Below, piece after piece: positions 51,260-60,452 of a stretch of DNA of 64,000 nucleotides (positions are counted from its first letter, which is position 1; each line of letters begins with the position of its first letter). The translations under genes were made by a program, and so were the position numbers. The notes beneath the pieces are model-generated. The model was not told the origin of the DNA. It was given only the letters and a program-made list of their open reading frames with translations, and did not search any database. Source of the DNA: Phycisphaerales bacterium UBA5793 (GTDB taxonomy: Bacteria > Planctomycetota > Phycisphaerae > Phycisphaerales > UBA5793); contig DIDT01000072.1 of assembly GCA_002418285.1 (NCBI GenBank), positions 113,706 to 177,705 on the forward strand, read 5' to 3'.

Positions 51260-52207
51260 ATGATCGAGATCGAGCATCTCACAAAGTGCTACGGTTCTTT
51301 TCGCGCCGTGGGCGACGTTTCGTTGTCCATCCCCAACGGCCAGGTCCTCGGCCTGCTCGGCCCAAACGGGGCGGGCAAGACCACCATCATCCGCGTGATG
51401 ACCGGGTATCTGCCACCCACCAGGGGGAAAGCGTCGGTCGAAGGGTTCGATAGCGTCACGCAGTCTCACGAGGTGCGACGCCGCCTCGGCTACCTGCCCG
51501 AAGCCAATCCTCTCTATGGCGAGATGCGCGTCGTCGAGTACCTCGGCTTCCGCGGCCGCATCTTCGGCCTCGCCCGCGCCCAACGAAAGACGGCGGTCGA
51601 CCGTGTGGTTGAACGCTGCTGGCTCAAGGAAATGCGCAAGCGGCAGATCGGCCGACTGAGCAAGGGCTATAAGCAGCGCGTCGGGTTGGCTGCGGCCATG
51701 CTCCACCAGCCGCCCGTGCTCGTTCTCGACGAGCCCACCTCTGGACTCGATCCCATCCAGATCCGCGAGACGCGGCATCTCATACGTGAGTTGGCCGGCG
51801 ACCACACCATGGTCCTGTCCAGCCACATTCTCCCCGAAGTCGAGGTGACCTGCGACCGCATCGTCATCATCGCACGGGGCGGGATCCGAGCCGACGGCAC
51901 CGTCGATCAACTCAAGCAGAAGGCGGGCGACTCACAACACTACGTGCTCGAGGTCAAACCCGAATCTGGCAACGGCTCGATGCGCGACGCGATCCGGAAC
52001 ATCTCCGGCGTGTCGCGCGTCGATGAGACGACCATCGACGGATGGACGCGCTACGAGATCACCGGTGACGCCACCTCGCGCGACCTGCGCGAGCCGCTGG
52101 GACGCGTGGTGAGCGAGTCGCGCGTGCCCTGCCGGGAGCTGCACCGCGAATCGGGCTCGCTCGAGCAACTGTTCGTGCGGATTACGTCGGAGGGAGACGC
52201 ATCATGA
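51260..52207 (+). CDS. ABC transporter ATPase (GldA-like)
   Basis: ATPase subunit of a Gld-type ABC transporter, 315 aa. ATG 51260 begins IEIEHLTKCYGSFRAVGDVS. Walker A: GPNGAGKTTIIRVMTGYLPP. Signature: GRLSKGYKQRVGLAAAMLHQP. Walker B: VLVLDEPTSGLDPIQ. H-loop region: VLSSHILPEVEVTCDR. The C-terminal ~90 residues follow the pattern of GldA-like subunits (VSRVDETTIDGWTRYEI). It overlaps the next permease gene (ATGA overlap). Gld ABC systems in Bacteroidetes serve gliding; here the function is unknown. Confidence 0.92.
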   Translation: MIEIEHLTKCYGSFRAVGDVSLSIPNGQVLGLLGPNGAGKTTIIRVMTGYLPPTRGKASVEGFDSVTQSHEVRRRLGYLPEANPLYGEMRVVEYLGFRGRIFGLARAQRKTAVDRVVERCWLKEMRKRQIGRLSKGYKQRVGLAAAMLHQPPVLVLDEPTSGLDPIQIRETRHLIRELAGDHTMVLSSHILPEVEVTCDRIVIIARGGIRADGTVDQLKQKAGDSQHYVLEVKPESGNGSMRDAIRNISGVSRVDETTIDGWTRYEITGDATSRDLREPLGRVVSESRVPCRELHRESGSLEQLFVRITSEGDAS

Positions 52208-52923
52208 GCCAGTTGGTGGCCATCGCCCGCCGCGAGTTTCTCTCCTACTTCAGCACGTCAGTCGGCTATGTCGTTCTGGCGCTCTACCTGCTGATGAGCG
52301 GCCTGCTGTTCGCTCTGTCCGTGCTGCACACCGGCGTTGAAGCCTCGATGCGGCCATTCTTCGATTTGTCGTTCTTCCTGCTGCTGTTTATCGCACCGGC
52401 GATTTCCATGCGGCTCATCAGCGAGGAAATGCGCCTGGGAACGATTGAGTCGCTCATGACCTGTCCGATCAGTGACGCCCAGGTAGTGGTCGGAAAGTGG
52501 ATCGGAGCCGTCGGCTTCTTTGTCGCCATGTTGGCGCCAACGCTGATCTACCCGCTGGTGCTCGAGTGGTATTCGGCTCCGGACTATGGCTCGATCTTCG
52601 CCGGCTACCTCGGCTTGTTGCTGATCGGTGGGCTGTACCTCTCGTTTGGCACGCTCGCGTCGTCGGTTTGGCCAAGCCAGATTCTCGCCTACCTCGTGGC
52701 GGTGTTCTTCTGGCTGATCTTTGTCGGATTGACCAGCTGGCTCCCGCGCTTCATCGGCGACCCGTGGTCGGCCATCCTGTTCAAGATGAGCATCGAGCTG
52801 CGCTACAGCAACGACTTCTCCAAGGGGGTGATCGACACGTCGACTATTCTCTACTTCGTGTCGGGCATGATCTTCTTCCTCGTGGCAGCAGTCAAGATCG
52901 TGGAGTCGCGACGATGGCGGTAG
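52204..52923 (+). CDS. ABC-2-type permease (GldF-like)
   Basis: Membrane subunit of 239 aa with six predicted spans. Typical opening ALVALYLLMSGLLFALSVLH-like region (written here VVLALYLLMSGLLFAL), then FFDLSFFLLLFIAPAISMRL, the cytoplasmic EEMRLGTIESLMTCPISDAQ characteristic of ABC-2/GldF, VAMLAPTLIYPLVLEW and a C-terminal ILYFVSGMIFFLVAAVKIVE. It starts 4 nt inside the ATPase gene and its 3' end overlaps the GldG-like gene by 10 bp, indicating translational coupling. Confidence 0.88.
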   Translation: MSQLVAIARREFLSYFSTSVGYVVLALYLLMSGLLFALSVLHTGVEASMRPFFDLSFFLLLFIAPAISMRLISEEMRLGTIESLMTCPISDAQVVVGKWIGAVGFFVAMLAPTLIYPLVLEWYSAPDYGSIFAGYLGLLLIGGLYLSFGTLASSVWPSQILAYLVAVFFWLIFVGLTSWLPRFIGDPWSAILFKMSIELRYSNDFSKGVIDTSTILYFVSGMIFFLVAAVKIVESRRWR

Positions 52924-55037
52924 ACAACAAGACCCAAGACCGTTCGGACGCTGCGGACCTCTCAGGTGAAACGGCCAGCAGCCGAAGGCTCAAGTATGGC
53001 CTGAGCGTGGGCATCCTCCTGCTCTCCCTGCTGATCATCCTCGGCGTCATCAACTGGCTCGGGTCCGACACCGCGTATCGAATGGACCTCACGGCGCGCG
53101 GCCGATACTCCATCAGCCAGCAGACGCGCAACCTGCTCAAGTCGCTCGATGAAAATGTCACCATTACCCTGCTCTTCGCCGAAAGCGATCCAACGCTCAA
53201 CAGCGACCAGCAGCGCCTGGTGACATCCCAGCGGCGCGAAGTCGAGGACGTGCTGCGTGAATTACGCAACAAGAGCGACAAGATTGAGGTCGTGCAGATC
53301 GACCCGGCCGACAAGGGAACGATCACGAAATACGACGCTCTGCTCGCACAACTCAAAGCAATCTACAAAGACGAATCCGACACCTACGAAGCGACCGCCA
53401 GGTCCGGCAAGGCGGCGCTGGATGAACTGGCAACGTTTGCCGGCGGACGATCCGAAGCGCTCATCAGCGCCTCAGGCGATCTGCCTCCCGACAACCCCCT
53501 GTTTCGTGATTTCCAGACCGTCATCCAGATTCTGGCGATCATCCCGCGCGAGATCGAGACCGTGGACAAGTCCATTGACCAGAGCCTCGACGTCTCGCCG
53601 ATGACGGGAAGCCCATTCCCGGATCTGCAGGGAGCCGTGTCCATCGTGCGCGCCGCGGCACAGTTGCGCAGCGGCACACTCAACCAGATCGCCGACTTCT
53701 TCCAGCAGGCGATCGACGCCAGGACGCTGCCCGAAGCGCTGGTCGACAAGATCCGGCCGATGATTCAGGGCTTTCGCGACATGGCCTCTTCGCTGCTCGA
53801 TCAGAAAGAGAAGATCGACGATCTCAAACCGCTCGAACTGACCTCGATCAACTCGGCCCTGCGGTCGCGCAACTGCGTGCTTCTGACGAGTTCAACCCGA
53901 GCCACCGTGCTGCCGTACAACCGCCTCTTCCCGCCGCCCAGCGCCCAGCAGGCAATCGATGAAGGCTCGGGTTCGCTGCAACGCTTTGCGGGCGAAACGG
54001 TGCTCGCCTCGGGCATCCGCCAGTTGACGCTGACGGAACGACCCAACGTCATTCTCTGCCACGCCGAGCAGGCGCCGTCGATTCTGACCGGTCGACCGGG
54101 CGGCGTCGATCTTTCGTCGGTTGCGGATCAACTCAGAGATCTCGGCTTTGACGTGCAGGAGTGGAATGTCAACGGCGGACCCCGTCCCGTCGTCGAACAA
54201 AAATCAGGCCAACCCGTGTGGGTCATCGTTCCCCCACCGCCGACGGGTCAGCAGATGATGGCTGGTGGGGCCTTGGCGGATGCCGCCAAGGAACTCGTGG
54301 CCCAGGGCGCCAACGTGATGATGGGCTTCTTCCCAAGCCTCGTCCCGGGACTCGGTCAGCAGGACCAATGGAATGCGGTCGTAGAGCCACTCGGAGTGAC
54401 GGCAGATTCAGGGCGCTTGATCATCGAGCAGATTCCCGGCCCCAATGGGCAGGATCAGTTTCCCGCAGCGCATGAGTTCGTCGACTTCCTGAGCGACAAT
54501 CCGATCGCCACGGCGGTAAAAGGCGAACCGACACAACTGGATCTCGTTGTGCCGCTCCAGATTGAGAAGAAAGACAACGTGACCGCCACACCACTGCTCG
54601 AACTCAGGCCGAGCGATCGCATCTGGGCAACGGAAGTAATGAAACTGCAAAGTGGCGCCCAACCAACACCTTCAGAGCCTCCCGACGTCGATCCCTATCC
54701 GGTCGTCGTCGCGGTGGAGAGAAACGGTGATTTCGGTCTTCAGCGAGTGCTTCTGGTGGGGTCGGCGCGATGGTGCTGGACGGGCATGGCCGGTCAGTAC
54801 GACTTCTCGACGCAATTGCCGATGTACCCTGGGAACTCAGAGCTGTTCTCGGCGGGAGCCTGCTGGCTGGCACACCTCGACGACCTGATCGCCCGCAGCC
54901 CCAGAGCCGAGTCCGTGGCTCGCATTGAAAACCTGTCCGGCGGGGCGCAGATCTTCTGGCGATGGGCGCTGATTGGCGGCCTGCCGGTTTTGAGTCTTGT
55001 GGCGGGAATCTTCGTCGCCGTCAGTCGGCGCGGCTAA
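52914..55037 (+). CDS. GldG-like extracytoplasmic ABC-transport protein
   Basis: Protein of 707 aa, start ATG 52914. One N-terminal span (LSVGILLLSLLIILGVINWL), then the GldG-type segment MDLTARGRYSISQQTRNLL and LDENVTITLLFAESDPT, a long extracytoplasmic domain with GldG-like alpha/beta features (LLTSSTRATVLPYNRLFPPP, GRPGGVDLSSVADQLRDLGF), and a C-terminal span FWRWALIGGLPVLSLVAGIF. This is the uncharacterised ABC-associated family (DUF7088/GldG type). Upstream it overlaps the permease by 10 bp. Partners: ATPase, GldF-like permease and, downstream, a DUF4340 protein. Confidence 0.87.
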   Translation: MAVDNKTQDRSDAADLSGETASSRRLKYGLSVGILLLSLLIILGVINWLGSDTAYRMDLTARGRYSISQQTRNLLKSLDENVTITLLFAESDPTLNSDQQRLVTSQRREVEDVLRELRNKSDKIEVVQIDPADKGTITKYDALLAQLKAIYKDESDTYEATARSGKAALDELATFAGGRSEALISASGDLPPDNPLFRDFQTVIQILAIIPREIETVDKSIDQSLDVSPMTGSPFPDLQGAVSIVRAAAQLRSGTLNQIADFFQQAIDARTLPEALVDKIRPMIQGFRDMASSLLDQKEKIDDLKPLELTSINSALRSRNCVLLTSSTRATVLPYNRLFPPPSAQQAIDEGSGSLQRFAGETVLASGIRQLTLTERPNVILCHAEQAPSILTGRPGGVDLSSVADQLRDLGFDVQEWNVNGGPRPVVEQKSGQPVWVIVPPPPTGQQMMAGGALADAAKELVAQGANVMMGFFPSLVPGLGQQDQWNAVVEPLGVTADSGRLIIEQIPGPNGQDQFPAAHEFVDFLSDNPIATAVKGEPTQLDLVVPLQIEKKDNVTATPLLELRPSDRIWATEVMKLQSGAQPTPSEPPDVDPYPVVVAVERNGDFGLQRVLLVGSARWCWTGMAGQYDFSTQLPMYPGNSELFSAGACWLAHLDDLIARSPRAESVARIENLSGGAQIFWRWALIGGLPVLSLVAGIFVAVSRRG

Positions 55038-55196
55038 GTTCATCAACCCGGGAGGCACAAAAAGTTCAAAACGAAGCAACCGAAATTCGGAATGGAGCGC
55101 TGTGCCCCTATTCTGTTACTTCGGTGCCTCACTGCGGTCGACCACAATGGCCCGCGTGCTCGGTGACTCCGTGGTTCACCCTCAGGAGATCAATCC

Positions 55197-56639
55197 ATGA
55201 ACATTCGAATGACGCTCATTGTGCTCGTCCTTGCCGTCGCGGCCGGCGTGTTCGCGATCATCAAGCTCCGATCCCCGTCCACACCCAGTGGACCGATCGT
55301 CCCGGCGGGAACAAGGCTGCTTGACCCGGCCGCGTTTGACCCCGACAACGTCACGCGCATCACCATCGAAAAGAGCGGTGGCGACAAGTACGTCTTCGAA
55401 AAAACGGGCGATGACTGGTGGCAGACGCAACCCGTCCGCTTCCAGATGGTCACATGGTCAATCCGCATGCTCGCCACTTCCGCTGCAGACCTCACGGTTT
55501 CCGAAACCATCGCCAGCAAAGATCTCAAAGGCGACCTGAGCCCCGACAAGCTCGGCCTGAACCCGCCCCTGGGAAGTGTGACGTACGACACCGCCGACGC
55601 CCAGTTTCGCATCGAACTCGGGCGCATCTCGGTGGGAGAAAAAGCCTACGCGCGGCTCAAGCCCGATGGCGATGTGAGTATTGTCGAAGACAAGCTGCAC
55701 CGGCGCGTATTTGACAGCTCACCCGCGGACTGGCGCATCAAGAACCTGTTCCAGAACATCAACGCTGACGTCTCGCGCATGACCATTCAGCGAACCGAAG
55801 CCGGCAAGACCATCAGCCTCGTCAAGACGAACGGCAAGTGGCGCCTGGCGCTGCCGATCGACACACCCGCCGACGAACAGGCTGTCTCGCGACTCATCGG
55901 CAACCTCGGGTCGATGCAGGTCGAGAGTTTTGTTGATGACAATCCGAGCAGTCTCGCAGACTACGGCCTCGACAAGCCGTGGGCGACGTTTTCGGCCGAA
56001 ACGGACAAATCCGATGCCGAGGGCAAGGTCACAACCAAGCGCGAGTCTGTACTGCTGGGCAACCCATTCGACCTGCAGAATGCCGCGCGATACGGTAAGC
56101 GAGCCGATCAGCCCCCGATCGTCAAGGTGCGAGCCGGCGATGTAAACAACCTGACACCCGATCCCGCAACACTTGTCTCGCGGACGGTCATCCTCCTGCC
56201 GCGACAGGAGATTCGAGCGCTCACGGTGGACGGTCAGGAAGGACGCTTCCGCCTCGAACGCAAGCTCGAGGACTGGGAAATCACGCTTGACGATGGTTCC
56301 ACGGCTCCTGCAAGAACCGACGCGGTTCTCCAGTTGCTCGATCAGTTGACATTGCCGTGCCAGGGCGTGGAGATCACCGCCAAGGGCGCGCCAGTCGAGG
56401 GGAGCTATCTCGGCATGGTCTCGGCAGAAGGCTTCAGCACTGGCAAGGTGGCCGAGGTCACCTGGTACCGTCGACAGCGCGGCGACGCCACACAGATCGT
56501 GTTCACCGACGGCTCAGGCGCGCTCCGCTGGCGGACCATGGCAAACGTGCCGGACCTCGTGCCCGACACCTTCTCCGCATCAGCACCAACGGGCGGCGAT
56601 GGGAACGGCGTGACCAACGAGCCAGAACCAGTCAAGTAG
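55197..56639 (+). CDS. DUF4340 protein
   Basis: Membrane-anchored protein of 480 aa. Residues 4-24 form the N-terminal span (MTLIVLVLAVAAGVFAIIKL). Repeated DUF4340-type units follow, marked by beta strands with VTRITIEKSGGDKYVFEKTG, DDWWQTQPVRFQ, then FRIELGRISVGEKAYARL, and DVSRMTIQRTEAGKTISLVK later in the chain. DUF4340 proteins typically accompany GldA/F/G-like ABC genes, as here. There is a 159-bp gap after the GldG-like gene, so it may have its own promoter. Function unknown. Confidence 0.88.
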   Translation: MNIRMTLIVLVLAVAAGVFAIIKLRSPSTPSGPIVPAGTRLLDPAAFDPDNVTRITIEKSGGDKYVFEKTGDDWWQTQPVRFQMVTWSIRMLATSAADLTVSETIASKDLKGDLSPDKLGLNPPLGSVTYDTADAQFRIELGRISVGEKAYARLKPDGDVSIVEDKLHRRVFDSSPADWRIKNLFQNINADVSRMTIQRTEAGKTISLVKTNGKWRLALPIDTPADEQAVSRLIGNLGSMQVESFVDDNPSSLADYGLDKPWATFSAETDKSDAEGKVTTKRESVLLGNPFDLQNAARYGKRADQPPIVKVRAGDVNNLTPDPATLVSRTVILLPRQEIRALTVDGQEGRFRLERKLEDWEITLDDGSTAPARTDAVLQLLDQLTLPCQGVEITAKGAPVEGSYLGMVSAEGFSTGKVAEVTWYRRQRGDATQIVFTDGSGALRWRTMANVPDLVPDTFSASAPTGGDGNGVTNEPEPVK

Positions 56640-56664
56640 GTCCGATCGCTGCAACAAGCATGAA

Positions 56665-57618
56665 CTACGGCAAGGTCCACTCACCGTTGCGGTAGACGGT
56701 CAGTGTCGTGTTGATCTCGTACCAGCGTGGCAGCATCGTCAGATCGAGCACCGGCCGAGCCCGAGCCTGATCAACGGCGATACGCGCCGACCATGACGCC
56801 TTGTCACCCGACTGGAGCGCCACTTCGAAAAGCAGCATGGCGTCGAGGTCCGCAGGGCTGATGTGCTCGCCGGGCTCGCCGCCGCACAAGTTGCACACGA
56901 TGAAATGCTGACCGCCACACAGCGAACATTGCCCTGGCGCTGCGCCGCCGCGGCATGAGGGACACTTGATGATGCGCTCATTGCGACAGGTCGGACAGCG
57001 CGGGTAGTTGCGGCAAAAAGAGATGATCCGCCCAATCGAACCGAAGCTCCGGCCAAACTCCTTCACCAGGCGTTCCGTGGCGTCGTTGAGCTCGAGCGCG
57101 GCTAGGGCTTTCTGGCCATCACCTTGCCGGTAGAAACCAAGCATGGCCGAGAGCAGTGCCGCCGATCGACGGTACTCGCGTTCGGCGCTCCGCAGTCCAA
57201 GCGTGTCGGGTGAATCCGTACGTTCCGTATCGCCGAGCAGGCCCGCGAGTGACCGCAGGTCGCGCTCTTCGATCAATCGGCCGCGACGCTTTTCGATCTC
57301 GGCCAGCGCCAGACAGGCGCTGCGACCGAAGTGTTCACCGTCCATACGAGCCGCGAGCACGAAGAGATGGATGGCCAGGTCGAGTTGGCCTTCGTCGATC
57401 GCCTCTTCGCCCAGCAGGAAATAGGCACCGGGGTTGGATGGCGATAGTCTCTCGAGTCGCGCATCCATGCTCGGCAGCGGACTCGCCGGAACTGCAGGTT
57501 GCGTCGTGGTGGGTTCGTTCACATCCGGCGGTGCCGACGGCGGGGACTGCGCTGCGGCCAATCGCACGGGGGCAAGCAGCGCCATCGCCATCAGGATGTG
57601 CCTTGCAGCGAGTCGCAT
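56665..57618 (-). CDS. Secreted DnaJ-type zinc-ribbon protein
   Basis: Exported protein of 317 aa with signal peptide HILMAMALLAPVRLAAAQ. The first half is helical (TPR-like; GAYFLLGEEAIDEGQLDLAI). Residues ~200-250 are Cys-rich with CxxC pairs arranged as in the DnaJ zinc finger: RCPTCRNE, IKCPSCRGGAAPG, QCSLCGGQHF, VCNLCGGEPG. The C-terminal part (LDLTMLPRWYEINTTLTVYR) is unrecognised. Its start overlaps the stop of the 944-aa gene by one base (TAATG). A zinc-ribbon protein in the periplasm beside a J-like protein suggests a linked complex; function unknown. Confidence 0.78.
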   Translation of the reverse strand: MRLAARHILMAMALLAPVRLAAAQSPPSAPPDVNEPTTTQPAVPASPLPSMDARLERLSPSNPGAYFLLGEEAIDEGQLDLAIHLFVLAARMDGEHFGRSACLALAEIEKRRGRLIEERDLRSLAGLLGDTERTDSPDTLGLRSAEREYRRSAALLSAMLGFYRQGDGQKALAALELNDATERLVKEFGRSFGSIGRIISFCRNYPRCPTCRNERIIKCPSCRGGAAPGQCSLCGGQHFIVCNLCGGEPGEHISPADLDAMLLFEVALQSGDKASWSARIAVDQARARPVLDLTMLPRWYEINTTLTVYRNGEWTLP

Positions 57619-60452
57619 TAGAAATCGCCTCCTCGCGCCGCCTGACCGAACCGAATCTCCCAGACCTTGGTCAAAGCGCGCTCGGCCACGAGCAGTTGCT
57701 CCATCGCATTGCGCGACACGGCCAGCCGGAGCGTGGTTGAGTCGAGCAAATCGGACAGTTCCTGACGTGCGCCCGGTCGTTCGGCGGCGGTGACATAGCT
57801 CGCCGCTTCGAGCGAGGCGATCTGCCAGGCGTGGAAGCGACCGATGGGATCATCGAGCACGGCAGCGCGAATCGCGGCCCGATGCAGAATCTGGTGAAGC
57901 GGCGCGGGCAACGGCGCGATCGGCTGCATCGGTCGGCCGATTTCGACCCACTGCTCAAACGCAAGCCGGGCCGCTTCGGCAGGATCGGTCTGCGTACCCG
58001 ACTGGTGCGCCAGACGGTCGCCATACACACCGGCCAGCAGCTTGGCCAGCGAGTCGATGCTGGCGTTGGCGCTCAGCGCGCCGCGCAGGCTGGCAACGTG
58101 TTGCAGCAGCGCCAGTCGGGCGCGGGTGTACCAGTCTTCCTGGCGCGGGTCGGGAAGATCGACCCCGGTGATCCGCTCGATCGCATCGGATAAACCAATG
58201 TCGGAGCGATCGGGGATCATCTTGTCGGCCAGGGCAAGCAGCACATTCGGACCGGACGCGTAGGAACCCGCAATGGTCTCCAGCGCAACGGGTCGAATCT
58301 CGCGCGGCTGGCCATTCAGCGCGACGTCGGCGAGGACAGCTGCGTTGATCGGTCCAAGATCCCCGAGAATGTCCTGACTGATCGTTTCCACAAGGCGTTT
58401 GGCGCCTTCGCGATCATTCTCCTTGCTGGCGCGGAAGTAGAGCACCGCCCAATCGCCGTCGCCGCCCACCGGTGGCGTGGCGCCCCCGGGAGGTGGAGCC
58501 GTCGTCAGCCTCGCAGCAGCGATACGAGCCTCCGCATCGGCCAGCAACGTCGCCGCATCTTCGGGTCGGGCGGCCCAGATCATGGAAGCCGCCGTGTTCT
58601 GGAATGCCACGGCGATGGTCTGCACCAGCAGCTCTTCCGGGCTACTGCGCACCGGATCGGCGAGCAGGCGATCGGCGCGGAGAATCCAGTCGGCGACCTC
58701 TGTTCGGGCCGGCGCGTTGCCGGTTGCAGCGCCGGCGCTGGTCCATGCCTCGGCGAGTTTTTGTCGCAGCGCAGCACGCGCTTCGGCGCCCGCGTTCGTC
58801 GGGACGATGAACGAGTCATCCAGCCCCGGAATGGCGCCGGTCGAAACGATCCACGAGGAGACCACGGCAAGGTCAGAAGCCGAGACGCGCGGCTCATCCC
58901 ACCACGCAAGCAACGCGCCGCGCGCGGCCGCCGATGTCTTCCAGCGCACCACCGAAAAGAGCGCAGCGATGACGCGGCCGGCTCGGTCGGAGGCGGAAAT
59001 GTCCGGCCCTTCAATCAGCACTTGCCGCGCGGATTCCAGCGCCAGAGCTTCGGCCTGGTCTTTGTCCGAGACCGTGCTCACGCATTGGAGCCAGGCGATC
59101 CACAGCTCCACTGCCGCAGCTTCACTGGTCACCGTCCCCACGAGCGGAGAAATCATTTCGCGCAACGCAAAGCGAGCGGCGCCATCAAAATCACCTGAGC
59201 GAGGCGGTGAACCTGTCGGAACGTGTTGGTGCCAGTGCTGCTCGATTACCGATCGCGCCGGAGCGGGAAGGTCCGGTTCGCGCATCATCACCGCCAGCAT
59301 TCCGACCGACCAGGCCCGACCGGTGATGCCCTCGGTCGTCATCCAGCGCGGTTGATCCGGATCGATGAGGTCGACGAGAGACTTCGCCGAAGTCTCATCT
59401 CGACCGAGGCGATAGAGGCACGAGACGAGTACATCGCGCAATCGCTCGCGCGCTCCTGCGTCGAACTGCATCCACTGCCTGCGCCCCTGCGTCGATGCCG
59501 AAGCGAACAGGTTGAGCACCGCCTGATCCAGCTCAGTTGCGACGGCGGAGTCGCGGTCGAGACGTTCGAGCACCCCGGCAAAGGTCTGTGACATCGGGCT
59601 GACCGGCAGACTCAACTCCTCGCGCGGCACCGTGGGCAGCAGTGGCGTAGTGGATTCCTTCAACGGGGCGACCGGCGCAGGACTGGCGTTTGTCAGTGAT
59701 GGGTCCGGCTTGGGCCCCATGACATTGATCTGGAAAATGACCCATGCGGCAAATGGAATGACGATCGCCGCGCAAGCAAGAAACGCCAGCATCGCCGCAA
59801 ACAGATTCCGCTTGGCGGCCTCATGCGCATCACGATGGGAGAGCACGTCCGAGACATTCAGAGCCGGGGCGGCGTCGAAACCGCCGGGGAGCCCGGTCGG
59901 CGGTGGTCCGACCAGCGGCGTATCACGCGGCGTGGCCAAGGTCACCGGCATGGTCAGAATCGCATCGAGCAGCGCCTCGCCGGAAACACCGTGCTGCGCC
60001 CCTGCAGCGATAATGCGGTGCCGGGCCTTGCCGTTCCATCCGCCAGCGGAAACCCAAGCGGCCAGCAAATCGCGCAGAAATGCTGGGGGATAGTTTGGCG
60101 CGCCCGACGTGCTGCGCGGTGAACCGTTGGATGATGCGCCAGAGCGTGTCGGGGCAACAGCCGTTCGCCCGGGCGCCGGGCCGTGACGCGCATTTTGATA
60201 ATCAGCGCTCAGTTCACGGCGCGACACCGGATCAAGCAGCAGCGCCGCAGCGGCCCGGATCTCCCGGCGAAGTACATCCGCCGCGGGATCGGCGGCGTTG
60301 GGGTGTGTGTCGATCCGCGCCAGCAGTGATTCCAAAGCCAAGCGAACGTGATGCGGCTCGCATCGCTCAGGCGTCAGCCCCAGCAGGGCAAACGGTCCGA
60401 TGCGGTCGGACGTGGTTCCGAGGATCTCCAGGCGCATGGAGGCCAGCGTCAT
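57618..60452 (-). CDS. Large membrane protein with J-like N-terminus
   Basis: Protein of 944 aa. Residues 17-85 resemble a degenerate J domain: FALLGLTPERCEPHHVRLAL, then RIDTHPNAADPAADVLRREI with HPN in place of the catalytic HPD, and LLLDPVSRRELSADYQ. Residues ~113-165 form a helical region (LRDLLAAWVSAGGWNGKARH). One membrane span lies at about 217-240 (LAFLACAAIVIPFAAWVIFQ), so the N-terminus should be cytoplasmic and the ~700-residue C-terminus periplasmic. That part is all helical, probably TPR-like, without recognised enzyme motifs. The gene is translationally coupled to its neighbours (ATGA overlap upstream, TAATG downstream). Confidence 0.72.
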   Translation of the reverse strand: MTLASMRLEILGTTSDRIGPFALLGLTPERCEPHHVRLALESLLARIDTHPNAADPAADVLRREIRAAAALLLDPVSRRELSADYQNARHGPAPGRTAVAPTRSGASSNGSPRSTSGAPNYPPAFLRDLLAAWVSAGGWNGKARHRIIAAGAQHGVSGEALLDAILTMPVTLATPRDTPLVGPPPTGLPGGFDAAPALNVSDVLSHRDAHEAAKRNLFAAMLAFLACAAIVIPFAAWVIFQINVMGPKPDPSLTNASPAPVAPLKESTTPLLPTVPREELSLPVSPMSQTFAGVLERLDRDSAVATELDQAVLNLFASASTQGRRQWMQFDAGARERLRDVLVSCLYRLGRDETSAKSLVDLIDPDQPRWMTTEGITGRAWSVGMLAVMMREPDLPAPARSVIEQHWHQHVPTGSPPRSGDFDGAARFALREMISPLVGTVTSEAAAVELWIAWLQCVSTVSDKDQAEALALESARQVLIEGPDISASDRAGRVIAALFSVVRWKTSAAARGALLAWWDEPRVSASDLAVVSSWIVSTGAIPGLDDSFIVPTNAGAEARAALRQKLAEAWTSAGAATGNAPARTEVADWILRADRLLADPVRSSPEELLVQTIAVAFQNTAASMIWAARPEDAATLLADAEARIAAARLTTAPPPGGATPPVGGDGDWAVLYFRASKENDREGAKRLVETISQDILGDLGPINAAVLADVALNGQPREIRPVALETIAGSYASGPNVLLALADKMIPDRSDIGLSDAIERITGVDLPDPRQEDWYTRARLALLQHVASLRGALSANASIDSLAKLLAGVYGDRLAHQSGTQTDPAEAARLAFEQWVEIGRPMQPIAPLPAPLHQILHRAAIRAAVLDDPIGRFHAWQIASLEAASYVTAAERPGARQELSDLLDSTTLRLAVSRNAMEQLLVAERALTKVWEIRFGQAARGGDF

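Noticed and set aside
55038..55196. Short sequence between the GldG-like and DUF4340 genes that looks like a dispersed repeat (CTCGGTGACTCCGTGGTTCA).
   Set aside because: Only one copy is visible in this window, so calling it a repeat is not supported here.
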